The notes under the pieces: model-generated
Seen by the model: the letters and a program-made list of their open reading frames with translations, nothing else
The model's database searches: none
Told to the model about the DNA's origin: nothing
Assembly: GCA_038116745.1 (NCBI GenBank)
Contig: JAYODW010000004.1
Span: 1 to 64,000, forward strand
Origin: JAYODW01 sp038116745
GTDB lineage: Bacteria; Pseudomonadota; Gammaproteobacteria; Ga0077536
Reading direction: 5' to 3'
DNA: 64,000 nucleotides
Shown here: in pieces, positions 27,554-35,527 of the stretch
How positions within the stretch are numbered: the first letter of the stretch is position 1
Layout: each line of letters starts with the position of its first letter
Translations under genes and position numbers: made by a program

Positions 27554-28414
27554 TCAGATGTTTTCTGCGCTGACTGTGTTGTGCAGCGTGCCGACCCCGC
27601 TGACGGTGACTTCGACGCGATCGCCCGGCACCAGAAACACCGGCGGATCGCGATGGATCCCGGCGCCATTCGGCGTGCCGGTCGCAATCACGTCACCTGG
27701 CTGCAGACGATAAAACGTGGACAGATAGCTCAGCAGGTAACGGAAGGGAAACATCAGGTTGTCGGTGACGTCGTCCTGGCGCAGCTCGCCGTTAACGTGA
27801 GTCTGCACCCTGAGCGAGGACATCGGGTCCAGCTCGTCACATGACACCATCCACGGTCCCATCGCGCCGGACCGCTCAAAGTTCTTGCCCTGGGTCACGT
27901 TGAACTTGCCGTGACGCAGCCAGTCCCGGACCGAGCCCTCGTTCATAATGCTCACGCCAGCGACATACTCATGCGCCTCAGCTTCCGGGATCCTGCGCCC
28001 CTCTTTCCCGATCACGAGCACGATCTCCCCTTCGTAGTCGAGCTGCGATGACTCTGGCGGAGCCAGCACCGGCTCGCCGTGTCCGACAAGCGATTCGCGG
28101 GTACGCATGAACACGCTTGGCCAGCGCGGTGCGTCGCTGCCGTCGCGATACTCCGCGTTGCGCTTCGCATAGTTCACGCCGATGCAGATGATCTTCTCCG
28201 GATTGGGAACCGTCGGCAGGAAACTGATCTCATCCGGCGCGAAATCGACATCCGCCGCAGCGGCCGCGGCACCCAGCGCACCGAGCTGACTACGCCGCAG
28301 TGCCGCGCGCAGATCGGGGAATTCTGCGTGCCGGCGACCGAGATCGACCACGCCGCGGTCGTTGAACGCGCCGAAGGATGCTCGGCCCTCGTGCATGAAA
28401 CTCAGAAATCGCAT
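27554..28414 (-). CDS. hpaG: Fumarylacetoacetate hydrolase family protein, HpaG-like decarboxylase/isomerase
   Basis: This 286-residue FAH-fold protein has ICIGVNYAKRNAEY, the metal-binding LDYEGEIVLVIGKEGR (Glu ligands) and VIATGTPNGAGIHRDPP. In the homoprotocatechuate pathway HpaG decarboxylates 5-oxopent-3-ene-1,2,5-tricarboxylate and isomerises the product. It is a single-length protein, unlike the fused double HpaG of Escherichia coli. The assignment rests on its position between hpaR and the hpaF-hpaE genes. A GAGGAG site lies 8 bp before the ATG. Confidence 0.82.
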   Translation of the reverse strand: MRFLSFMHEGRASFGAFNDRGVVDLGRRHAEFPDLRAALRRSQLGALGAAAAAADVDFAPDEISFLPTVPNPEKIICIGVNYAKRNAEYRDGSDAPRWPSVFMRTRESLVGHGEPVLAPPESSQLDYEGEIVLVIGKEGRRIPEAEAHEYVAGVSIMNEGSVRDWLRHGKFNVTQGKNFERSGAMGPWMVSCDELDPMSSLRVQTHVNGELRQDDVTDNLMFPFRYLLSYLSTFYRLQPGDVIATGTPNGAGIHRDPPVFLVPGDRVEVTVSGVGTLHNTVSAENI

Positions 28415-28468
28415 GATTCCGCTCCTCGCTGACGAGGCGGTTTAATCACGGCCTGCCGAGCGCTATAG

Positions 28469-28488
28469 TTAACATGTTAAGTACTTAA
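28469..28488. promoter_or_regulatory. Probable HpaR operator (two overlapping palindromes)
   Basis: Two perfect 12-bp palindromes, TTAACATGTTAA (28469-28480) and TTAAGTACTTAA (28477-28488), share TTAA in the 96-bp gap between the divergent hpaG and hpaF genes. MarR-type dimers bind such A/T-rich palindromes. A single site here would control both transcripts. Confidence 0.7.
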
Positions 28489-28510
28489 GTCTGCCACGGA
28501 GACTCACCGC

Positions 28511-28912
28511 ATGCCACACCTGACCGTCGAATATACGGCCAACCTCGACCGTCGCCTGAACGTACCCGACCTGCTCGAGGCCCTGCATCGCACGGCGTCC
28601 GGCATTGATGCCTTCCCGCTCGCCGGGATCCGCACCCGAGCGCACCGTCTTGAACACTATCGCTTCGCCGACGGACACGCGGACAACCAGTTCGTTCACG
28701 TGGTGGTGCGCCTGGCATACGGACGCAGCGACGCAGTACGCAGAGAAGCCGGAGAAGTGCTGTTCCGGGCACTGTGCGAGTTCATGCAGCCGATTGCCGA
28801 AGAATCACCGCTCGCGCTCTCGCTCGATATGCAGGAGATGGCGCCGGAGCTCAGTTTCAAGCAGGGCAATATCCGCGACTACATTGCCGCGCGCAGCGGC
28901 CAGGAGGCATAG
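28511..28912 (+). CDS. hpaF: 5-carboxymethyl-2-hydroxymuconate delta-isomerase
   Basis: The 133-residue length fits the CHMI family. The protein starts MPHLTVEYTANL, so Pro becomes the N-terminal catalytic residue after Met removal, as in the tautomerase superfamily. It continues with PLAGIRTRAHRLEHYRFAD and ends EMAPELSFKQGNIRDYI. It isomerises the product of the HpaE step. It is the first gene of the plus-strand hpa operon, with hpaE 7 bp downstream. Confidence 0.92.
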   Translation: MPHLTVEYTANLDRRLNVPDLLEALHRTASGIDAFPLAGIRTRAHRLEHYRFADGHADNQFVHVVVRLAYGRSDAVRREAGEVLFRALCEFMQPIAEESPLALSLDMQEMAPELSFKQGNIRDYIAARSGQEA

Positions 28913-28919
28913 GACGCTC

Positions 28920-30434
28920 ATGGCATCTCTGGAAGACAATCTGGCGCAGGCTGCGCGCCTGCTCGAGCGTTTCCGTACCGAGCCGCTGGGCCATTTCATT
29001 AACGGCCTGGCTTGCAACGGACGGGGAGGAGAAACCTTCGACAACCTGACCCCGATCGACAACAGCGTTATCGGCCAGGTATGCCGTGGCTGCACCAGTG
29101 ATGTTGATGACGCCTGCGCGGCCGCGACGGCGGCCTTCCCCGCCTGGCGGGATCTGACGGGCGACCGTCGCCGCGCGCTGCTCCACCGCATCGCCGATGC
29201 CATCGAGGCGCGGGCCGAAGAGATCTCGCTGGTCGAGAGTTTCGATACCGGTCAGCCGCTGCGCTTCATGAGCAAGGCGGCTGTGCGCGGGGCCGAGAAC
29301 TTCCGCTTCTTCGCCGATCGCGCGCCGGGCGCACGCGACGGTCTGGCCATGCCGACGAGCGAGCATCTGAATGTCTCTTTGCGCCAGCCGATCGGGCCGG
29401 TTGGGGTCATTACCCCCTGGAACACGCCATTCATGCTCTCCACCTGGAAAATAGCGCCCGCCCTGGCCGCCGGCTGTACGGTGGTACACAAGCCCGCTGA
29501 ATGGTCGCCCCTGAGCGCGCGGCTGCTGGTCGAGATCTGCACGGAAGCCGGGCTGCCGGCTGGCGTACTGAACACGGTCAATGGCATCGGAGAAGTCGCC
29601 GGGCGCAGCCTCACCGAGCAACCGGACATCAAGGCAATCGCCTTCGTCGGCGAGTCCGCCACCGGCAGCTCCATCATGCGCCAGGGTGCAGCGAGCCTGA
29701 AACGGGTGCACTTCGAGCTCGGCGGTAAAAACCCGGTCATCGTTTTTGCTGATGCCGATCTCGAGCGCGCCCTCGATGCTGTGGTCTTCATGATCTACAG
29801 CCTGAACGGCGAGCGCTGTACCTCGTCGAGCCGACTGCTCGTCGAACGCTCAATCCACGACGAATTCATCGCGCGCCTGGAGGCGCGTCTGGCGCAGATC
29901 AAGGTCGGCCATCCGCTGGATCCTGCCACCGAGCTCGGCCCGCTCATCCACCCTCGCCACCTCGATAAAGTACAGAGCTACTGTGCGCTGGCCGCACAGG
30001 AGGGCGCGCGTGTGTGCACCGGGAGACTCCCCTCCGCGACAACCGGCAACTATGTTCCGCCAACCTTGTTTGCGGACGCACGCCGGGACATGCGCATCGC
30101 ACGCGAGGAGATCTTCGGCCCGGTGCTGACTGCGCTGCCCTTCGAAGACGAGTCAGCCGCCCTTGAGCTGGCTAACGACACCGACTACGGACTCGCAGCG
30201 TATGTGTGGACACGCGACGCCGGCCGCGGCCAGCGCCTTGCGCGCCGGCTCGATGCCGGCATGATCTGGGTCAACTCGGAAAACAACCGGCACCTCCCGG
30301 CGCCCTTCGGCGGCATGAAGATGAGCGGGATCGGGCGCGACGGCGGTGACTACAGCTTCGATTTTTATATGGAAACAAAGAACGTCTGCTTTGCCCTCGA
30401 CACCCATGCAGTCCCGGGCCTGGGCCGCACATGA
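28920..30434 (+). CDS. hpaE: 5-carboxymethyl-2-hydroxymuconate semialdehyde dehydrogenase
   Basis: This 504-residue NAD-dependent aldehyde dehydrogenase begins MASLEDNLAQAARL; an open frame from 28605 lies inside hpaF and is ignored. Key motifs are TPWNTPFMLSTWKIAPALAAG, FELGGKNPV with the general-base Glu, and NGERCTSSSRL with the catalytic Cys. It oxidises the ring-cleavage semialdehyde. Its place between hpaF and the dioxygenase genes supports HpaE rather than a generic dehydrogenase. Confidence 0.9.
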   Translation: MASLEDNLAQAARLLERFRTEPLGHFINGLACNGRGGETFDNLTPIDNSVIGQVCRGCTSDVDDACAAATAAFPAWRDLTGDRRRALLHRIADAIEARAEEISLVESFDTGQPLRFMSKAAVRGAENFRFFADRAPGARDGLAMPTSEHLNVSLRQPIGPVGVITPWNTPFMLSTWKIAPALAAGCTVVHKPAEWSPLSARLLVEICTEAGLPAGVLNTVNGIGEVAGRSLTEQPDIKAIAFVGESATGSSIMRQGAASLKRVHFELGGKNPVIVFADADLERALDAVVFMIYSLNGERCTSSSRLLVERSIHDEFIARLEARLAQIKVGHPLDPATELGPLIHPRHLDKVQSYCALAAQEGARVCTGRLPSATTGNYVPPTLFADARRDMRIAREEIFGPVLTALPFEDESAALELANDTDYGLAAYVWTRDAGRGQRLARRLDAGMIWVNSENNRHLPAPFGGMKMSGIGRDGGDYSFDFYMETKNVCFALDTHAVPGLGRT

Positions 30435-30766
30435 GCCTTTACCAACTGCAGAAGTTTCTCTACGTGTTGAACCGCGACGAGGCCGCGCAGGCGCTCTACA
30501 CCAGCGATATCGACACCCTGCTGGCCCGCTACGAGCTGTCGGACGAAGAATCGACTGCGCTGCGGACAGGCGATATTGGCCTGCTCTACGTGCTCGGCGT
30601 CAACGGTCAGATCCTGATGCACTACGCCGCCTTCCTTGGCATTGCCTGGTTTGACTATCTGGAGCTGATGCGCGCGGGCGTTCGCCAGCACGGCCCCGTC
30701 CGCGCCGGGGTCTACGCCATGACCGGGGCGGGCCAGGCGTTCACCGGCGAGGATCCCGGCGCATGA
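30431..30766 (+). CDS. Extradiol ring-cleavage dioxygenase, LigA-type small subunit
   Basis: This 111-residue helical protein has the LigA pattern: SLYQLQKFLYVLNRDE, LSDEESTALRTGDIGLLYVLGVNGQIL and MHYAAFLGI. In LigAB enzymes the small subunit caps the active site of the large one. It overlaps hpaE and the next gene by 4 bp on each side (ATGA), so it is tightly coupled to both. Confidence 0.88.
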   Translation: MSLYQLQKFLYVLNRDEAAQALYTSDIDTLLARYELSDEESTALRTGDIGLLYVLGVNGQILMHYAAFLGIAWFDYLELMRAGVRQHGPVRAGVYAMTGAGQAFTGEDPGA

Positions 30767-31578
30767 GCCTGGTCTACGCCGGCGTTCTGAGCCACGGCCC
30801 CGGGATCACCGGGCGCGCCCATCTGGTCGAAAACGTCGAAGAGCGCGACGCTTTTTACGCTGCCCTGGACCGGCAGAGGCGGGACATTGAGGACAGCGGT
30901 GCAGAAGCACTGCTGGTGGTCGCGGCCGAGCACTTCGCCAACTTCTTCATGGACAACATGCCGGCGTTCTGCCTCGGGATCTGCGACCGACTCGAGGGTC
31001 CGATTGAGGACCCTGCGTGGCTGCGCATCGAGCGCCGCAGTATTCCGAGCAATGCGGCACTCGCGCGGCGCCTCACTGAAGTGGTCATGCAGACAGTGGA
31101 TACCGCCTACGCCGAGGAGTGGCGCTGCGACCACGGCATCATGGTGCCGCTGCATTTTCTCACGCCGCGATTTGACCTGCCGGTGATCCCGGCCAATATC
31201 AACTGCCAGGGGCCGCCGCTCACGCCGCTGCATCGCGCGTGGGCATTCGGCGAAGCGCTGCGCCGGGCGTGCGACGCTGTCGATGAAAGGATCGCGCTCG
31301 TGGGCACGGGCGGGATCTCACACTGGCCGGCTACCCCTGACTCCGGAAAAATCAACGCGGCCTGGGACCGTGAGTTCCTCGCGCGGCTGCTCAGCCAGTC
31401 GCGCGATGCGGTGCTCAGCTACAGCGACGCAGAGACTTATCGCGATGCGGGCCAGGGCGGTTTTGAGATCCGCACCTATATTGCCGCTGCAGCCGCCGCC
31501 GGCGGCACCGGCGAGCTGCAGTTCTTCTCGTCAGAGCTGCCGCTGTTCGCCACCAGCTGCGTGGTTGCCCGATTCGAT
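30763..31578 (+). CDS. Extradiol ring-cleavage dioxygenase, LigB-type catalytic subunit (3' end lost in gap)
   Basis: The 272 visible residues run into the N gap. The class III extradiol residues are present: His11 (LSHGPGI), His57 (AAEHFANFF), His124 (CDHGIMVP), the catalytic His187 (GTGGISHWP) and Glu235 (QGGFEIRTY). Together they hold Fe(II) and cut the ring next to the diol. In an hpa operon the expected substrate is homoprotocatechuate, but protocatechuate or gallate cannot be excluded. The missing C-terminus is probably short, since the family runs 270-300 residues. No hpaD of the usual type is in the window. Confidence 0.88.
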
Positions 31579-31678
31579 NNNNNNNNNNNNNNNNNNNNNN
31601 NNNNNNNNNNNNNNNNNNNNNNNNNNNNNNNNNNNNNNNNNNNNNNNNNNNNNNNNNNNNNNNNNNNNNNNNNNNNNN
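31579..31678. other. Assembly gap (100 N) between ligB-like and mlaB
   Basis: A placeholder gap hides the 3' ends of two convergent genes, the dioxygenase large subunit and mlaB. Its true length is unknown and further genes of the hpa operon could be missing. Confidence 0.95.
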
Positions 31679-31846
31679 CGATGCGCTGCGGCGCGTCTGC
31701 AGCACCAGCGCCAGAGCACTTGAATCGACCTGCTCGACCCCGCTCCAGTCAACCTCGCCGCCACCCAGGGCGACGAACGCCTCCAGCCGCTCCCGCACTG
31801 CTGGATAGGTCGCAAAGCCAACGCTGCCAGTCAGGGCCAGCGTCAT
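31679..31846 (-). CDS. mlaB: STAS-domain protein of the Mla system (3' end lost in gap)
   Basis: Fifty-six residues are visible from the ATG. They show a STAS fold with LALTGSVGFATYPAVRERL and VDWSGVEQVDSSALALVLQ, the latter with the conserved Asp-Ser-Ser. MlaB binds and activates the ATPase MlaF on the cytoplasmic side. The start overlaps the mlaC stop (TGATG). Confidence 0.85.
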
Positions 31847-32469
31847 CAGCCGGTCCCAGCCACAGAGCCATTCTTTTCCTGCAGCAGCCGGATCAGGCCA
31901 GCGACGCCGGACTTTTCCACCGTGGCGCCGAACATGCTGCGGTAGTTCACAACCAGGCTCACACCATCCACCATCACGTCAAACACGAACCAGTCTGCGT
32001 CGCGCGCCATCATGCGATAGTCAAGATGGATCGGTTTACTGCCGCCCTTACTGACAAGGGTGCGGACGATCACCGTTTTCGCATCGGCCGCTGCGTCAAG
32101 CGGTCGAGTCTCGATGTCGTAATCCAGAAACTGCAGCAGTGCATTGGAATAGGTGCGCACCAGCAGGGTGCGGAACTCGCCAACCAGCGCCATCTGCTCT
32201 TCAGCGGTTGCCTGTCGCCAGTACTTTCCCAGGGCGAGCCGGGTCATGCTCGCGAAATCGAAATGCCCGACGACCTTGGTATCAACCAGAGCAGCCAGCT
32301 CATCAAGATCCCCACCGGCATCAGAGCGCAGTAACGCCATCACCTCGTCAGCCGTCTCGCGTACCAGTTCATCCGGTGCGGCCGCCTCGGCCTGACCGAG
32401 TACGCAGAGTACACCCCAGGCAATGAGTAATAATCGGGGCATCAGACTCCTCAATCTCGTCCGCATCAC
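31846..32469 (-). CDS. mlaC: Periplasmic phospholipid-binding protein of the Mla system
   Basis: This 207-residue Tgt2/MlaC protein has a signal peptide (LLLIAWGVLCVLGQAEA). Family parts are DTKVVGHFDFASMTRLALGKYW and LLVRTYSNALLQF, and it ends with VDGVSLVVNYRSMF. MlaC shuttles phospholipids between the outer-membrane and inner-membrane Mla complexes. It overlaps mlaD by 4 bp (ATGA). Confidence 0.93.
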   Translation of the reverse strand: MMRTRLRSLMPRLLLIAWGVLCVLGQAEAAAPDELVRETADEVMALLRSDAGGDLDELAALVDTKVVGHFDFASMTRLALGKYWRQATAEEQMALVGEFRTLLVRTYSNALLQFLDYDIETRPLDAAADAKTVIVRTLVSKGGSKPIHLDYRMMARDADWFVFDVMVDGVSLVVNYRSMFGATVEKSGVAGLIRLLQEKNGSVAGTG

Positions 32470-32933
32470 GGGTTCGCTCCCTCCTGCGCCTTGTCATAAA
32501 AAAACTGACCGATGACGTGCTCGAGCACGATGGCCGACTGGGTAATCGTCAGAGTGTCGCCATCCGCCAACAGGCTGTCTTCGCCGCCAGCATCCAGGCC
32601 CACATAATTTTCCCCCAGCACGCCCGAGGTCAGGATTGAAGCGCTGGTATCGGTCGGAAAGCGGTATTGCGCAGCGATCGCCATGCTGACCGTTGCCTGG
32701 TAGCGCACGGGGTCAAAATCGACGTCCACTACCCGCCCGACGGTAACCCCCGCTGCACGTACCGGGGCGCGGGCTTTGAGGCTGCCGATGTTACTGAACC
32801 GGGCGCTTACCCGATAGCTCTCCCCTGCACCGCCGGGATTGAGATCGCCGACCTTGAGCGCCAGGAACAGCAGCGCCGCGAAACCGCACAGCACGAACAC
32901 ACCAACCCAGAATTCCAGCGCACGATTGTTCAT
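32466..32933 (-). CDS. mlaD: MCE-domain protein of the Mla transporter
   Basis: This 155-residue protein is anchored by one N-terminal helix (LEFWVGVFVLCGFAALLFLAL). The single MCE domain follows: SYRVSARFSNIGSLKARAPVRAAGVTVGRV, with ASILTSGVLGENYVGLD. MlaD forms the periplasmic hexameric ring of the phospholipid transporter. It sits 45 bp after mlaE. Confidence 0.94.
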   Translation of the reverse strand: MNNRALEFWVGVFVLCGFAALLFLALKVGDLNPGGAGESYRVSARFSNIGSLKARAPVRAAGVTVGRVVDVDFDPVRYQATVSMAIAAQYRFPTDTSASILTSGVLGENYVGLDAGGEDSLLADGDTLTITQSAIVLEHVIGQFFYDKAQEGANP

Positions 32934-32978
32934 GTCATGACACCCCTTCCCTTCATCAGCCTCTCGCTAACGCGACCT

Positions 32979-33785
32979 TCAGTGACCCCAGATCTGCAGC
33001 ATGAATCCTGTGAGCACCAGATCGAGCGCCAGGATCAGCAGCGATGAGTGGACGACGGTGCGAGTGGTCGCGCGGGACACACCTTCGGCCGTCGGCGGCG
33101 CATCGAAGCCCTCGAAGGTCGCCACGGTGGCAATGCCGATGCCGAACACGATGCTCTTGACCACCCCGTTCAACACGTCCTGGCGCACATCCACAGCTGC
33201 CTGCATCTGCGACCAGAAAGCACCCTCATCCACCCCGAGCAGGCTGACGCCGACCAGGTACGCCCCGAGGATCCCGAGCGAGGAGAACAACGCCGCCAGC
33301 AGCGGCATTGACAGCACCGCGCCCCAGAAGCGTGGTGCAACAACGCGCGCCACTGGGTCCACAGCCATCATTTCCATGGCTGCAAGCTGGTCGGTTGCCT
33401 TCATCAGACCAATCTCTGCAGTGATCGCAGAGCCGGCTCGGCTGGCGAAAAGCAGTGCCGCGACCACCGGCCCCAGCTCCCGCACGAGAGACAGGGCGAC
33501 CAGCACCCCGAGTTTTTCCTCAGAGCCATAAGTCTGCAGGGTTTCGTAGCCCTGCATGCCAAGCACCATCCCGACGAACAGACCCGACACCATGATGATG
33601 ACCAGCGACAAGGTGCCAGCGAAATAGATCTCACGCAGCGTCAGACGGACCCGCCTCAGGCTCACCCCCGATGCCGCCAGCACCCGCAGCATGAAAATCG
33701 TCGCCGCCCCCGTGCGACGCACGGCGGATACGGTCCACCCGCCGATCCCGACGACCAGTCCCGGCCCGTGTTTCCCTTCAGCCAT
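32979..33785 (-). CDS. mlaE: ABC transporter permease of the Mla system
   Basis: This 268-residue permease has five to six membrane helices and the MlaE motifs LFVGMVLGMQGYETLQTYG, VRELGPVVAALLFASRAGSAITAEIG and MMAVDPVARVVAPRFW. The start is set at MAEGKHGPG (33785), which overlaps mlaF by 8 bp; the open frame extends 66 bp further into mlaF but without a better start signal. Confidence 0.94.
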   Translation of the reverse strand: MAEGKHGPGLVVGIGGWTVSAVRRTGAATIFMLRVLAASGVSLRRVRLTLREIYFAGTLSLVIIMVSGLFVGMVLGMQGYETLQTYGSEEKLGVLVALSLVRELGPVVAALLFASRAGSAITAEIGLMKATDQLAAMEMMAVDPVARVVAPRFWGAVLSMPLLAALFSSLGILGAYLVGVSLLGVDEGAFWSQMQAAVDVRQDVLNGVVKSIVFGIGIATVATFEGFDAPPTAEGVSRATTRTVVHSSLLILALDLVLTGFMLQIWGH

Positions 33786-34599
33786 GGATATCCTGCAACG
33801 CGAGATCGCGCGCGTAATCACCTGCCGGATAATGAAACTCGACCGGGCCATCCATGCCGCCGCGAATGAACTGTCGCACCCGGGGTTCCTCGCAGGCCCG
33901 CATCGCGTCCGGTGTCCCCTCGGCCACGATGCGCCCTTCGGCCATCAGGTAGACATAGTCAACGATATTCAGCGACTCCTGGACGTCATGGGTGACCACG
34001 ATCGAGGTCGCGCCGAGGGCGTCATTGGAGCGCCGGATGAGCTGACCGACCACGCTGAGAGAAATCGGGTCGAGCCCGGCGAAAGGCTCGTCGTAGAGCA
34101 CCAGCATGGGGTCCAGGGCGACCGCGCGCGCCAGCGCCACGCGCCGCGCCATGCCGCCGGACAGTTCAGACGGCATCAGTCGCGCGGCGCCGCGCAGCCC
34201 GACAGCTTCGAGCTTCATCAGCACCAGGTCACGGACAGCATCATCGGGCAGCATTGTGTGCTCGCGCATCTGAAAGGCGATGTTCTCGAAGACAGTCATA
34301 TCAGTGAACAGCGCGCCGAGCTGGAATAGCATGCCCATGCGGCGGCGCATGCGATACAGCCCCTCGCGGTCCAGGGCGGCCATATCTTCACCGGCAACGA
34401 GTATCCGACCCTCGCGCGCGCGCAGCTGTCCACTGATCAGGCGCAGCAGCGTGGTCTTACCGCAGCCGCTACCGCCCATGAGCGCCACCACCTTGCCCCG
34501 GGGGACCTCGAGCGTGATGTCGCGCAGCACGCTCGCAGCGCTCGCGTAGCCGAACTCCAAAGACTCGACCATCACCATCGCGTCGTCTGTAGCCGTCAC
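33778..34599 (-). CDS. mlaF: ABC transporter ATPase of the Mla system
   Basis: The 273-residue ATPase has Walker A GGSGCGKTT, Q-loop MLFQLGALFTDMTVFENIAF, signature ELSGGMARRVALARA, Walker B MLVLYDEPFAGLD and H-loop VVTHD. The GTG start at 34599 follows GGGAGG by six bases, and fits the domain better than the ATG at 34773. It is the first gene of the operon mlaF-E-D-C-B, which moves phospholipids between the membranes to keep outer-leaflet lipid asymmetry. Confidence 0.94.
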   Translation of the reverse strand: MTATDDAMVMVESLEFGYASAASVLRDITLEVPRGKVVALMGGSGCGKTTLLRLISGQLRAREGRILVAGEDMAALDREGLYRMRRRMGMLFQLGALFTDMTVFENIAFQMREHTMLPDDAVRDLVLMKLEAVGLRGAARLMPSELSGGMARRVALARAVALDPMLVLYDEPFAGLDPISLSVVGQLIRRSNDALGATSIVVTHDVQESLNIVDYVYLMAEGRIVAEGTPDAMRACEEPRVRQFIRGGMDGPVEFHYPAGDYARDLALQDIHG

Positions 34600-34725
34600 C
34601 GTGCGCCTCCCGAAAGTGCGCGCAGTATACGGCTCTGCCACGCGAGCCAGCGGCACGACAGGGCAGCGTCGGGGCAAACAGGGCCGGCCGTATACTGTCG
34701 GCTTCGCAGGTTCGGAGCAGCCGCC

Positions 34726-35508
34726 ATCCCGGAACAGTTCATCGAGGCGTCGGTCGACCACGACGTTCTGCACGTACGGATCTGTCGCGCCGACAAGCGC
34801 AACGCCCTGTCACAGGCTGTGCTGGGACAGCTTGCGGATACCTTCAGCGCGCACGCTGACCATCCCGGGCTGCTCGCCGCAGTGCTGCAGGGCGAGGGCC
34901 AACGCTGCTTCGCGGCCGGCGGTGACCTGGTCGAGTTCGATACGTTTCGCGAGCCTTCCCAGGTGCGTGACATGAACCGGTTCTCAACCGGGGCGCTGGA
35001 TACCATCCGTCATTTCCCGGTGCCGGTCGTGGCCGCGCTGAACGGCGATGCCATCGGCGGCGGCGCGGAGCTCGCGGTGGCCTGTGATATGCGCGTGTTC
35101 GCTCATCACGCTCGGATCGGCTTCGTGCAGGGGCTGATGGGGATCTCGACCGCCTGGGGCGGCGGCGCGGACCTGATGCATTTTGTCGGCGCGGGCTGCG
35201 CTTTGAGGCTACTCGGCAGGGCGGAGTTCATCGACGCCACAGAGGCCCGTGCGCTGGGCCTGGCAGAGGCCGTGCAGCAGAAAGATGAGCTGTTCGACAG
35301 CACGGTCGCGCAGTTCCTTGAGCCGATGCGGGCGCGCAAACCGCAGGTCATGCGGGCGTTCAAGGCGCTCGCCATCCGCGCTCGTCAGGATGATCGCTGG
35401 CGCGCCGTGCGTGCGGCGGAGCCGGAACTGCTGGAGAGCACCTGGCTGCATCCTGACCACTGGGCTGCCTCGGACGCAGCGATCGCGCGGATCACGAGCA
35501 CCAAGTAA
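34726..35508 (+). CDS. Enoyl-CoA hydratase/isomerase family protein with no standard start codon
   Basis: The crotonase fold is clear: DVLHVRICRADKRNALS, CFAAGGDLVEFD (oxyanion strand), NGDAIGGGAELAVACDMRVF and LLGRAEFIDATEARALGL. Homology begins well upstream of the first GTG (34819). From 34561 to 34818 this frame contains no ATG, GTG or TTG. An ATC at 34726 with GGAG eight bases upstream would give 260 residues, the usual family length, so I place the start there. ATC initiation, a mutation or a sequencing error are all possible. The substrate is unknown. It is divergent from mlaF and leads a run of plus-strand genes. Confidence 0.75.
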   Translation: MPEQFIEASVDHDVLHVRICRADKRNALSQAVLGQLADTFSAHADHPGLLAAVLQGEGQRCFAAGGDLVEFDTFREPSQVRDMNRFSTGALDTIRHFPVPVVAALNGDAIGGGAELAVACDMRVFAHHARIGFVQGLMGISTAWGGGADLMHFVGAGCALRLLGRAEFIDATEARALGLAEAVQQKDELFDSTVAQFLEPMRARKPQVMRAFKALAIRARQDDRWRAVRAAEPELLESTWLHPDHWAASDAAIARITSTK

Positions 35509-35527
35509 GACCCGAGGAGACTCCGTC

